Source of the DNA: JAKQHY01 sp034429475
Lineage (GTDB): Bacteria > Chloroflexota > Anaerolineae > B4-G1 > SLSP01
Direction of reading: 5' to 3'
Length of the DNA: 15,947 nucleotides
Assembly: GCA_034429475.1 (NCBI GenBank)
Contig: DAOUGD010000079.1
Coordinates: forward strand, 1-15,947
Notes under the pieces: generated by a model
Seen by the model: only the letters and a program-made list of their open reading frames with translations
Told to the model about the DNA's origin: nothing
Databases searched by the model: none
Made by a program: the position numbers and the translations under genes
In this document: positions 6,800 through 14,758 of the stretch, piece after piece
How the letters are laid out: every line of letters starts with the position of its first letter
Numbering within the stretch: the stretch's first letter is position 1

Positions 6800-7818
6800 G
6801 TGGCTCTCTTAAAGCCGCTGTTATCGGCGTAGGCTCGATGGGGCGGAACCACGCGCGCGTCTACACTGAACTGAGTGAGACGACGCTGGTGGCCGTCTCC
6901 GACGCCAATCTGGCGACGGCGCAAAGTGTCGCGGCCAGATATGGCGTCAAGGCTTACGCCGACTATCAAGAGCTATTGGCGCGCGAAAAGCCCGATATCG
7001 TCACCATTGCCGTGCCAACGCGCCTGCACCGAGAGGTCGCCTGCACGACCATGGAGGCCGGTGCGAACGTCCTGATAGAGAAACCTATCGCGGCGACCGT
7101 TGAGGAGGGACAGGCGCTCATTGCGCGCGCGCGCGCCCTCAACCGGCGTCTGACGGTGGGACATATCGTGCGCTTCAACCCGGCCATCCAGGCGTTGAAA
7201 GAGCACCTGGATGCCGGGGAATTGGGCCAGCTCTTCCAGATTGTCTGCCGGCGCGTCGGGCCATTCCCCTCGCGCATTCAGGACGTGGGGGTGGTGGTGG
7301 ATCTGGCGCCGCACGATCTGGACGTGATGCGCTTCATCAGCGGGGCAGAGCCGGTGCGGGTGTATGCCGAGACGCAGCAGAAAATCCACACCGACCACGA
7401 GGATTTGTTGACCGCGCTGTTGCGCTTCGACAGCGGCGTCACCGGTATGCTGGAAATCAACTGGCTGACGCCGCTCAAAGTACGCGAGATCACCGTGTTG
7501 GGGGAACATGGGCTGTTTCTGGTTAACGACCTGACGCAAGACCTGTACTTCTATGAAAACGCCGAGGCCTCCGGCGACGGGTGGAATCACTTGAACGTGC
7601 TAAAAGGCGTTACGGAGGGCAAGATGATCCGCTTCCCCTTGCGCCGCTACGAGCCGCTGCGAGCGGAGTTGGAGACGTTTGCAAAAGCGGTGCTGAACGA
7701 CGCGCCGGTGGCGGTGGATGGGGAAGATGGGCTGGCGGCCCTGCGGCTGGCGTTGGCGTTGATTGCGTCCAATGCGAAGCATACGGTGGTTGAGATAGAG
7801 CATAGCACTAGCTGCTAA
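6796..7818 (+). CDS. wbpB: Gfo/Idh/MocA family sugar-nucleotide dehydrogenase (WbpB/WlbA-like)
   Basis: A 340-residue NAD(P)-dependent oxidoreductase. An N-terminal Rossmann fold is shown by GVGSMGRNH (11-19), and the family's conserved lysine is Lys96 in EKPIA. The C-terminal part has the usual metal-free active-site stretch DLAPHDLDVM (169-178; His173, Asp174). It most likely oxidises C3 of a UDP-N-acetylglucosamine-type sugar to a 3-keto sugar, the first of the three steps encoded here. Start ATG 6796 has TGGAGG five bases upstream and overlaps the aminotransferase stop (ATGA). It is the last gene of this operon; a 157-base gap follows. The substrate is inferred from context: GnnA-like enzymes acting on UDP-GlcNAc and WbpB/WlbA enzymes acting on UDP-GlcNAcA look alike at this level. 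Confidence 0.85.
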   Translation: MSGSLKAAVIGVGSMGRNHARVYTELSETTLVAVSDANLATAQSVAARYGVKAYADYQELLAREKPDIVTIAVPTRLHREVACTTMEAGANVLIEKPIAATVEEGQALIARARALNRRLTVGHIVRFNPAIQALKEHLDAGELGQLFQIVCRRVGPFPSRIQDVGVVVDLAPHDLDVMRFISGAEPVRVYAETQQKIHTDHEDLLTALLRFDSGVTGMLEINWLTPLKVREITVLGEHGLFLVNDLTQDLYFYENAEASGDGWNHLNVLKGVTEGKMIRFPLRRYEPLRAELETFAKAVLNDAPVAVDGEDGLAALRLALALIASNAKHTVVEIEHSTSC

Positions 7819-7917
7819 CCCCCCTTCCTTTTCGATGTTCTAGAGGTCGGTTTTGTTGCTCACATTCGGAAAATGGTTACCCATTCTTGAAACAGGTACA
7901 CCCTATCGTCGCCTCAA

Positions 7918-7947
7918 GCTATCCGACAGGGTAATAGCAGTTTTTTT
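7918..7947 (+). terminator. Possible intrinsic terminator after the amino-sugar operon
   Basis: GCTAT (7918-7922) can pair with ATAGC (7934-7938), with a short inner CC/GG pairing possible, and a run of seven T residues follows at 7941-7947. The stem is short and imperfect, so confidence is modest. If real, it separates the dehydrogenase gene (ends 7818) from the FkbM gene (starts 7976). The rest of the 7819-7975 gap shows no gene and no clear promoter. Confidence 0.35.
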
Positions 7948-7975
7948 ATGATGCCAGACCTCGATAGGAGTCAGG

Positions 7976-8857
7976 ATGAGGGCACAGTTTGTACGATTCG
8001 TAAAGCCAGTGATTGAACACTTCCCAAGACTGGCAATGACATACCGATATGTGAGAGATGGCTGGCAAGCATCCGCAGAACCGCAAGAAACGCCTATGGG
8101 GTTTAAGTTGGCCGGCAACACGTCAATGCAGAGCGGGCAGTTCGAGCCAGAAGAAACGCAAATTGTGAAGCAAATTCTGCCCTCTGTGGACAGTGTTATC
8201 AATGTTGGCGCCAATATTGGATATTATTGTTGCATCGCTCTCAGTCAGGGAAAAGAGGTCGTCGCCTTTGAGCCTATCCATTTGAATCTCCAATATCTTT
8301 TTCGGAACATCAAGGCGAATCATTGGGAGTCTCAAATTGAAATCTATCCGATGGCGTTGAGCGACAAAGTAGGAGTTATTGAGATTTACGGCGGAGGGAC
8401 GGGAGCATCTCTCGTGAAAGGTTGGGCGGGGACGCCGGAGCAGTCCGTTACGTTAGTGCCCACCACAACATTGGATAACGTCTTGGGTGCGCGATTTCAG
8501 GGCAAAAAGTGTTTTGTACTCGTTGATATAGAAGGGGCTGAGCAATCAATGCTTGAAGGCGCCTCCTTGATCATGGATATGAGGCCAAAACCGATCTGGA
8601 TGACAGAGATTGCCATTTCAGAGCATCAGCCTAAAGGCGTTTCCATTAACCCGCACCTGTCATCTACCTTCCAGATCTTTTGGAATCATGGGTATGAATC
8701 GTGGACGGCCGATAAGCACTGTCGAATCATTCACCCCGACGAAATCGAACAGATAGTTAAGACCGGCACGGATACCCTCCGCACACACAATTTTTTGTTC
8801 ATTGAAAAGGGCAAAAAGAGCGAGATTCTTAATGCCGGGCCAACAGCTCACCTTTAA
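7976..8857 (+). CDS. FkbM family methyltransferase (first copy, AT-rich)
   Basis: A 293-residue S-adenosylmethionine-dependent methyltransferase. Motif I is NVGANIGYY (76-84), the acidic strand-end motif FEP is at 98-100, and the FkbM signature DIEGAE is at 184-189. Family members O-methylate sugars, lipids or other small hydroxyl groups; here the target is probably a glycan. ATG 7976 has AGGAG (7966-7970) at a five-base spacing. Base composition differs from its neighbours: hand counts give 28 of 60 G+C at 8221-8280 and 22 of 60 at 8281-8340, against 37 of 60 at 6421-6480 and 36 of 60 at 9241-9300. This suggests separate acquisition. Its last 26 bases overlap the flippase gene. The acceptor cannot be told from sequence. 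Confidence 0.88.
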   Translation: MRAQFVRFVKPVIEHFPRLAMTYRYVRDGWQASAEPQETPMGFKLAGNTSMQSGQFEPEETQIVKQILPSVDSVINVGANIGYYCCIALSQGKEVVAFEPIHLNLQYLFRNIKANHWESQIEIYPMALSDKVGVIEIYGGGTGASLVKGWAGTPEQSVTLVPTTTLDNVLGARFQGKKCFVLVDIEGAEQSMLEGASLIMDMRPKPIWMTEIAISEHQPKGVSINPHLSSTFQIFWNHGYESWTADKHCRIIHPDEIEQIVKTGTDTLRTHNFLFIEKGKKSEILNAGPTAHL

Positions 8858-10151
8858 ACAATTCCAACGGCTGGGAGGCGAGTTTTTCTGGGTTGGATTA
8901 GGACAAGCCCTGGCAACTCTGGGTTCCCTGGTGGGAGTACGTTTACTGACCGGGGCGCTTTCTCCCGAAGTTTATGGTGAACTAGCGTTGGGACTGACGC
9001 TGGCGACGCTTTTAAATCAAGTGATGCTGGGACCTTTGAGTGGGGCTGCCCTGCGTTTTTTCGCACCGGCGCGCGAAGCCAATGAACTTGCCCCTTTTCT
9101 AAGCGCGTTACGCCGGTTGTTGCTCAAAGCGACCGGCATCGTAGGGGTGGCAGCCACAGCCGCTGTTCTGCTCTTATGGCTCACCGGTCAAACCCATTGG
9201 CTGGGATTAGGAGCAACGGCCCTGGGTTTTGCCCTGCTCTCCGGTTACAACGCCACCTTGAATGGCCTGCAAAACGCCGCCCGGCAGAGAACTATCGTGG
9301 CCTGGCACCAGGCGCTCTACGCGTGGGCCTATCCTTTGACGGCGATGGGGTTAGTAGGGTGGCTTGGCGCCAGCAGCGCGACGGCGATGCTAGGGTATAT
9401 GGCCTCCATGGCGCTGGTGATAGTTTCACAGCTTTGGTTTTTTCGCCGCATACCCCGGCCGGCTGCCGAGGCTCTAACTGCCAGGGCAGAAGGCTTGGGC
9501 GATTGGGAATCTCGCATGTTTACCTATGCCTGGCCTATCGCCACGTGGGGGATTTTCACCTGGGCACAGATGAGCTCGGATCGTTGGGGACTTCAAGTGT
9601 TTGGAACCACTCAGGATGTGGGATTATACGCTGTGGTATACCAGTTAGGATATACTCCGATCACCATCCTGACGGGATTGATGGTGCAGTTGATAGCGCC
9701 GGTGCTTTTCCAACGTGCGGGAGATGCTTCTGATGCCGCCCGCGTGAAACAAGTTCACACCCTCAACTGGCGGCTCACGATGGGGGCGCTGCTGTTGACC
9801 GGCATCGCAACGCTGTGTACGCTGGCCCTGCACCGATGGATATTCTACTGGTTAGTAGCGCCAGATTACCGCGAAATATCGTGGCTGTTGCCGGGCATGG
9901 TCATGGCCGGCGGCCTCTTCGCCACCGGCCAATTTGCGACGATCTCCTTACTCAGCGACGTTGAAACGCGCCATCTTATCGCGCCCAAAATTGTAACGGC
10001 CTTGATAGGGGTGCTGTTGAACCTCATTGGCGCCATCGGATGGGGCATTACCGGCGTCGTGGGGGCCGGCATGGTTGCCAGCGCCATCTATCTGGTCTGG
10101 ATCCTCTGGCTGGTCAGAAAACGACGCCTCCAGATTCAAGCGACGGGGTAA
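8832..10151 (+). CDS. Polysaccharide/oligosaccharide flippase, Wzx-like (MOP superfamily)
   Basis: A 439-residue integral membrane protein, hydrophobic along most of its length with about 12 membrane segments and very few long polar stretches. The N-terminal pattern F-x-x-G-x-x-L-A-x-L-x-x-x-x-x-x-R-L-L-T followed by LSPEVYGELALG is typical of Wzx/RfbX exporters, which flip lipid-linked oligosaccharides across the cytoplasmic membrane. ATG 8832 is chosen; it overlaps the FkbM gene by 26 bases. An in-frame TTG at 8802 would add ten charged residues and is less likely. The ribosome site is poor, so translation may be coupled to the upstream gene. The next gene starts six bases after the stop. 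The assignment to the family is firm, but the cargo is unknown. Confidence 0.87.
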   Translation: MPGQQLTFKQFQRLGGEFFWVGLGQALATLGSLVGVRLLTGALSPEVYGELALGLTLATLLNQVMLGPLSGAALRFFAPAREANELAPFLSALRRLLLKATGIVGVAATAAVLLLWLTGQTHWLGLGATALGFALLSGYNATLNGLQNAARQRTIVAWHQALYAWAYPLTAMGLVGWLGASSATAMLGYMASMALVIVSQLWFFRRIPRPAAEALTARAEGLGDWESRMFTYAWPIATWGIFTWAQMSSDRWGLQVFGTTQDVGLYAVVYQLGYTPITILTGLMVQLIAPVLFQRAGDASDAARVKQVHTLNWRLTMGALLLTGIATLCTLALHRWIFYWLVAPDYREISWLLPGMVMAGGLFATGQFATISLLSDVETRHLIAPKIVTALIGVLLNLIGAIGWGITGVVGAGMVASAIYLVWILWLVRKRRLQIQATG

Positions 10152-10157
10152 AACACC

Positions 10158-10913
10158 ATGCAGCCATATCTACATACGGCCTATCGTTGGCTGGTTCAGT
10201 TGGCAGACCCGCTCAAAATGGTGCGGGGGGTGGTCAACCTGGGGTCTTATCTGAAAGACTGGCGCCGATACGCGCGGCTTCCGGGCGCAGAGCCGGTGCG
10301 TTGGATAGACTCCTGGCCGCAACTGCACGACCGAACCTCAACAACGCCTTTTGACCCCCATTACTTTTGGATGAATGGCTGGGCCATGCGACGCATCGTA
10401 GCCCAACATCCGACGCAACACCTGGACATTGGCTCGCAGGTCGTGTTTATCAACCTGCTCAGCGCCGTTCTCCCCGTCACGTTTATGGATTACCGCCCCC
10501 TGGCAGCGAACGTCGCCAACCTGACCAGTTGCAGCGGCGACATTCTACGCCTGCCTTTTGCCGATGGCACGGTGACATCCCTTTCCTGCCTGCACGTCGC
10601 CGAGCATATCGGCCTGGGGCGCTACGGCGACCCACTTAATCCCGACGGCACGCGCCTGGCCTGCACCGAGTTGCGCCGGGTGCTGGCGCCAGGCGGCAAT
10701 CTTTACTTTGCTTTGCCCGTGGGCCGGCCGCGGGTTTGCTTTAACTCGCTCCGTATGCACGCCGTGCAGACCATTATGGCGTATTTTGACGGCCTGGAAT
10801 TGGTTGAGTTTTCGGGTATCCACGATGACGGCCGCTTCGTGGAGCGGGTTGGACTGGACACATTCACCGACAGCGCCTACGCCTGCGGGCTATTCTGGTT
10901 CAAGAAAGGATAG
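10158..10913 (+). CDS. DUF268-type SAM-dependent methyltransferase
   Basis: A 251-residue protein. HLDIGSQ (88-94) is a degenerate motif I of class I methyltransferases, and HVAEHIGLGRYGDPL (146-160) is the hallmark of the DUF268 group, followed by VLAPGGNLYFALPVG, the usual post-motif strand. The DUF268 group is found in cell-surface polysaccharide clusters, and its exact reaction is not established as far as I know. It is probably a methyltransferase acting on a sugar or on a saccharide intermediate. It follows the flippase by six bases and precedes a second FkbM gene by 14 bases, all in one operon. Only a weak ribosome site precedes ATG 10158, so coupling to the flippase is likely. Family call is good, function inferred. 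Confidence 0.82.
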   Translation: MQPYLHTAYRWLVQLADPLKMVRGVVNLGSYLKDWRRYARLPGAEPVRWIDSWPQLHDRTSTTPFDPHYFWMNGWAMRRIVAQHPTQHLDIGSQVVFINLLSAVLPVTFMDYRPLAANVANLTSCSGDILRLPFADGTVTSLSCLHVAEHIGLGRYGDPLNPDGTRLACTELRRVLAPGGNLYFALPVGRPRVCFNSLRMHAVQTIMAYFDGLELVEFSGIHDDGRFVERVGLDTFTDSAYACGLFWFKKG

Positions 10914-10927
10914 GAGAAAGCTCCCTT

Positions 10928-11704
10928 ATGCCCCACAAAATTTCACTCGGCAAATGGGTGGATGCATTGCCCGCCAATGCGCTGCTCTATCGCTTTTGCA
11001 AGCGTTACGTGGATCACTATCACGGCGAAAACAACCCCGATATGCACACCAACGGCGAGTTAGCCTGGCTGCGCCAGGTTCTCCCCCACTGCAAAATCGT
11101 GTTTGACGTCGGCGCCAACGTCGGCAACTGGACGGCGCTGGCGCTGAGTCTGAATCCGGCGCTGCACGTCCACTGCTTCGAGCCGAGCGCGGCGACCTTT
11201 CGGCATCTGCAAGCCCGCGCTTTCGAGAAAGGCCAGGTTTCACTCAACCCCCTGGGGTTGAGCGCTTCTCCTGGCGAAATGACGCTGCATCTATTTGGGG
11301 AAGCGGCCGGGACCAACTCACTCTATCGGCGAGAGGGTTTGCCCATCGAGCAGACGCAGACCGAGCAGATCCATTTGGACACACTGGATGCATATTGCCA
11401 AAGGGAAAACGTCACCCACATTGATTTGCTGAAAATGGACGTAGAAGGCCATGAATTGAGGGTATTACAAGGGGCAGCGCAACTGCTTTCCCAGGGCAAA
11501 ATCCAGCGAATCCAGTTCGAGTACGGCGGCAGTTACATTGACGCGCGCATTTTGTTGAAGGACATGTTTGAGCTTTTGACCTCTTATGGGTATCGGCTTC
11601 ACAAGATTTACCCCCGCCAACTGCGTCCCGTAGACCACTACGAGCAGCGACTGGAAAACCTCCAGTATCAGAATTGGGTGGCGACAAAGCGAGAGTGCGT
11701 ATGA
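10928..11704 (+). CDS. FkbM family methyltransferase (second copy)
   Basis: A 258-residue SAM-dependent methyltransferase. Motif I is DVGANVGNW (60-68), FEP is at 84-86, and KMDVEGHE is at 169-176; the C-terminal half includes FEYGGSYIDAR, common in the family. It differs clearly from the first FkbM copy in length, sequence and composition: this gene has the GC-rich style of the rest of the operon, so the two are not a recent duplication. The predicted role is O-methylation of a sugar hydroxyl in the exported glycan. AGGAG (10912-10916) lies 11 bases before ATG 10928. Its stop overlaps the next gene's start in an ATGA (11701-11704). Confidence 0.9.
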   Translation: MPHKISLGKWVDALPANALLYRFCKRYVDHYHGENNPDMHTNGELAWLRQVLPHCKIVFDVGANVGNWTALALSLNPALHVHCFEPSAATFRHLQARAFEKGQVSLNPLGLSASPGEMTLHLFGEAAGTNSLYRREGLPIEQTQTEQIHLDTLDAYCQRENVTHIDLLKMDVEGHELRVLQGAAQLLSQGKIQRIQFEYGGSYIDARILLKDMFELLTSYGYRLHKIYPRQLRPVDHYEQRLENLQYQNWVATKRECV

Positions 11705-12831
11705 ATGAGACGCCTACCGCACAGCGCAAACTGCGCATCTTCTACGCCGCCGCCGACGCGGCCACTGCGCAAGTCCCCGGCTCGCGGATCTGGTACTACA
11801 ATCTATACCAGCCTCTCTGCGATCTGGGGCACGATGTACTGCGCTTCGACTATGATCTGACGGAACATACCCGCCACCACGATCTCAACGTCCCGGCGCA
11901 CCGGGCCTTTGTGGAGCAAAACCGCCCGCGCCTGGAACAAGCCCTGCTGGAACAAATTGAACGCGCGCATCGGGAACGCCCCCTAGACCTCTTCTTCAGT
12001 TACTTCTACTCCGCCGACGTCACGCCGGAAACCATCCGCAAAATTCGCGCCCTGGGCATTGTGACCGTGAACTGGTATTGCAACGGCTCCTATCAATTCC
12101 ACCTGGTCGCCGACATTGCGCCGGCCTACGATTACTGCCTGGTTCCCGAAAAATTCCGCCTGGACGATTATCGGCGCATCGGAGCCAACCCCCTCTACAA
12201 TCAGGAAGCCGCGAACCCCAACATTTACAAGCCCTACCCGCTGCCGGTGGAATTCGACGTCACGTTTGTGGGGCAGAAATACGGCGACCGCCCGGCATAC
12301 ATCAAGTATTTGCTGGATCAGGGCATTGACGTGCGCGTCTGGGGGCCGCAGTGGCGGGAACCGGCCTCGAAAATCCCACTTTGGCGTTTGATCGGCAGCC
12401 GCGTCAAGCGGTTCCTCTTCGGCCACGAGCCGCTATTCCCCCCCAGGATACCGGCGGAACGGTGCGGCCCGCCGTTAAGCGACGAAGCGTTGGTGCAGAT
12501 GTACAGCCGCAGCAAAATCAACCTGGGCTTTTCGAGTGTGGCCGATACCACCACCGGCATCAAACAGGTACGGCTGCGGGACTTTGAAGTCCCCATGAGC
12601 GGGGGCTTCTACATGGTCGAGTACATGCAGGAATTGGAAGAGTTCTTTGAGATCGGCAAAGAGATCGTGTGTTATCAAGGCAAAAAAGACCTGGCCGAAA
12701 AAATCAAGTATTATCTGGCGCACGACACAGAGCGCGAACACATTCGCCAAGCCGGGCTGGAACGCGCGCGCTGCGATCACACCTGGCATAAGCGCTTCCA
12801 GGATAGTTTCGCGCAGATGGGACTGAGCTGA
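11701..12831 (+). CDS. Glycosyltransferase, CgeB-like GT-B fold
   Basis: A 376-residue cytosolic glycosyltransferase. The N-terminal half has R-I-F-Y (12-15), SYFYSADVTPETI and TVNWYCN. The middle has the DVTFVGQKYGDRPAYI segment (186-201) and VRVWGPQW, both characteristic of CgeB-like proteins. The C-terminal half has the nucleotide-sugar binding stretch INLGFSS then RDFEVPMSGGFYMVEYMQELEEFFEIGKE (about 273-321), read here in pieces and matching the glycosyltransferase family-1 C-terminal domain. The donor and acceptor sugars are unknown. The start is ATG 11701, forming an ATGA overlap with the FkbM stop; an in-frame TTG at 11674 would extend into that gene and is rejected. CgeB itself is a Bacillus spore-surface protein, but relatives are widespread in surface glycan clusters. 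Confidence 0.85.
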   Translation: MNETPTAQRKLRIFYAAADAATAQVPGSRIWYYNLYQPLCDLGHDVLRFDYDLTEHTRHHDLNVPAHRAFVEQNRPRLEQALLEQIERAHRERPLDLFFSYFYSADVTPETIRKIRALGIVTVNWYCNGSYQFHLVADIAPAYDYCLVPEKFRLDDYRRIGANPLYNQEAANPNIYKPYPLPVEFDVTFVGQKYGDRPAYIKYLLDQGIDVRVWGPQWREPASKIPLWRLIGSRVKRFLFGHEPLFPPRIPAERCGPPLSDEALVQMYSRSKINLGFSSVADTTTGIKQVRLRDFEVPMSGGFYMVEYMQELEEFFEIGKEIVCYQGKKDLAEKIKYYLAHDTEREHIRQAGLERARCDHTWHKRFQDSFAQMGLS

Positions 12832-12851
12832 AACCCCACCGGAGCAAAACC

Positions 12852-13637
12852 ATGCCAGAAGTCAGTGTGAATATGAGCGTCTACAACGGCGAAGTCTATC
12901 TGAAAGCCGCCATAGACAGCGTGTTAAACCAGACCTTTCCCGATTTCGAGCTGATCATTGTGGATGACGGCTCCACCGATCGCACCGCGGAAATTTTGGC
13001 CGGCTATACAGACCCCCGGATTCGAGTCATCACGCAGACGAACCACGGCATCTCCCACGCGCGCAACCAGGCTTTCAAAGCCTCGCAGGGGGACTTGATC
13101 GCCGTGATGGATGCCGACGACGAATCGCTCCCGACCCGTTTAGAACGTCAGGTAGCGTTCATGCACGCACATCCCGAGGTAGGACTGCTGGGCAGCGCGG
13201 CGTTTTTTCGGGATGAACTGGCAGGACGGACATGGGAATATTCCCCGGCCCTCACGGACGAAGAATTACGCGCCGGCTTTGTCAAAGGCAATCCGTTCAT
13301 CCATACCTCCATCATGATGCGCCGCCCTCTGCTGGAACTCGTCGGGGGATATAACGAGGCTTTCCCCTTCCTGGTAGACTACGAACTCTACACGCGACTG
13401 GCGCCCCACACCCGCATGGCGAATCTGCCGGAACCGCAGGTGATACGGCGCTACCGTATGGGATCGGTTTCCACGACCCTGCGCACCGAACTGCTGCGGT
13501 TACGGCTGCGGCTACGCATCCATTATCGGATTTTCCGCACGGGGAAATATCCACCGTATTACTTTGGCTACGTATTGCGCCCCATTGCGTTCGCCCTCAT
13601 CGAATTGGGGCCTAAGTTGAAAAAGAGGAAATCATGA
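12852..13637 (+). CDS. Family 2 glycosyltransferase (GT-A fold)
   Basis: A 261-residue inverting glycosyltransferase. The N-terminus has VSVNMSVYNG, then the nucleotide-binding acidic pair DDGSTDRT (38-45) and the metal-binding DADDES (87-92; Asp87 and Asp89). FIHTSIMMRR and LVDYELYTRL (near 173-187) fit the acceptor side and the catalytic-base region of small GT2 enzymes. It should transfer one sugar from a nucleotide donor to a lipid-linked acceptor at the inner face of the membrane. It starts 20 bases after the CgeB-like gene, with CCGGAGC just upstream as a ribosome site, and its stop overlaps the next ATG (ATGA, 13634-13637). The C-terminal segment contains a mildly hydrophobic patch that may attach it to the membrane. 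Specificity is not predictable. Confidence 0.93.
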   Translation: MPEVSVNMSVYNGEVYLKAAIDSVLNQTFPDFELIIVDDGSTDRTAEILAGYTDPRIRVITQTNHGISHARNQAFKASQGDLIAVMDADDESLPTRLERQVAFMHAHPEVGLLGSAAFFRDELAGRTWEYSPALTDEELRAGFVKGNPFIHTSIMMRRPLLELVGGYNEAFPFLVDYELYTRLAPHTRMANLPEPQVIRRYRMGSVSTTLRTELLRLRLRLRIHYRIFRTGKYPPYYFGYVLRPIAFALIELGPKLKKRKS

Positions 13638-14758
13638 ATACCGCCACCACTCCGGGAAAAAGCCGCCACAGGAAAATCACCCGCGTCGCCGTGCTCTGGG
13701 CGCACGTCACCGGCTACCTCCAGGCCGCGCTCCGGGCTTTGCTGGCGGACGAGGCGGTGCGTTTGCTGGTCATCCAAAACACCGGGGAGACTAACGCGCG
13801 TTTCGACGTCTTCTCACACGAACGATGTGAGTTCATCGAAATTGCGGAACAGTCCCCTGAAGCGCCGAATTGGATGGCTCGGCTGCAAGCCTTTGCGCCG
13901 GAGATGGCGCTTATCACGGGAAATCCCTATCCCCATTATTTGCGCGCCGCGCGTCTGCTGCACGCGCAGGGCGCGATCACGGTCTGGGCTAACGACCGCA
14001 TCTTGCGCGTGCCGCTGCGCGACGCCTACCAGATGGCGCTGGGTCGCATCGGACGGCGCTGGCGATTCTATGATGCCGCGTTTGTGCCCGGCTACGCAGC
14101 GACGCAATATGCGCGCGCGATCGGTTTTCCAGAGGCGCGCATCTTCCAGGGATTGTACACGTGCGACACGACCCTTTACCGCCCGGTTGGACTTGCGCGC
14201 CATAGCGACGTCCAGAACCCTGCCTGGCCGCGCGTCTTTCTATTCTTAGGCCAATTCATTGAGCGCAAAGGGGTGGACGTTCTCATTCGTGCGTATCAAC
14301 GGTATCGGGAGATGACCGACGCCCCCTGGGAACTGTGGTGCGCGGGCGCCGGCCCCCTGGAGCAGCGATTCGCGGCGCAGGAAGGCGTCAAACGGCTGGG
14401 ATTCCTGTCGCCCCAGACCTGCGCTGAGGTGATGGGGCAGGCAGGGGCATTGGTGTTGCCCTCTTACTGGGATCATTGGGGGGTAGTCATTCACGAAGCG
14501 ACGTGCGCCGGATTGCCCGTGATCACCACCAATCGGTGTTACGCGGCAGTAGAACTGGTGCAGACCGGATACAACGGCTACGTTGTGGATGTCGGCAATG
14601 AGCGGGATTTGACTCACGCCCTATTGTCATGTTCCGATCCGGCGCGTGCTCAAACCATGGGGAAGAACAGCTTACGCCTTTCCTATCGGTTTACCCCAGA
14701 ATTGTTTGCCTGGCAAGTCCTGGAAAATATTCCTGCCATCGTTCATGCGGTCCTATGA
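13634..14758 (+). CDS. Family 4-type glycosyltransferase (GT-B fold), variant EX7E motif
   Basis: A 374-residue retaining glycosyltransferase. The C-terminal Rossmann domain is clear: FLFLGQFIERKGVDVLIRAY (202-221), LWCAGAGPLEQRF (234-246) and the donor-binding segment YWDHWGVVIHEATCAGLPVITT (278-299). In most GT4 enzymes this segment holds Glu-x7-Glu; here the first position is Asp280 and the second is Glu288, a conservative change. The N-terminal domain is less conserved and includes LITGNPYPHYL. It lies between a GT2 and another GT4 gene with four-base overlaps on both sides, so the three should be made together. The sugar donor is unknown. Confidence 0.9.
   Translation: MNTATTPGKSRHRKITRVAVLWAHVTGYLQAALRALLADEAVRLLVIQNTGETNARFDVFSHERCEFIEIAEQSPEAPNWMARLQAFAPEMALITGNPYPHYLRAARLLHAQGAITVWANDRILRVPLRDAYQMALGRIGRRWRFYDAAFVPGYAATQYARAIGFPEARIFQGLYTCDTTLYRPVGLARHSDVQNPAWPRVFLFLGQFIERKGVDVLIRAYQRYREMTDAPWELWCAGAGPLEQRFAAQEGVKRLGFLSPQTCAEVMGQAGALVLPSYWDHWGVVIHEATCAGLPVITTNRCYAAVELVQTGYNGYVVDVGNERDLTHALLSCSDPARAQTMGKNSLRLSYRFTPELFAWQVLENIPAIVHAVL

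Noticed and set aside
7819..7975. Small gene or clear promoter in the gap before the first FkbM gene
   Set aside because: No open frame with a ribosome site was found; a TTGAAA at 7887 has no -10 box at suitable spacing.
14629..14754. ATG 14629 as the start of the last glycosyltransferase
   Set aside because: It would overlap the upstream gene by 130 bases, while ATG 14755 gives the classic GT4 N-terminus and the ATGA overlap used elsewhere in this operon.
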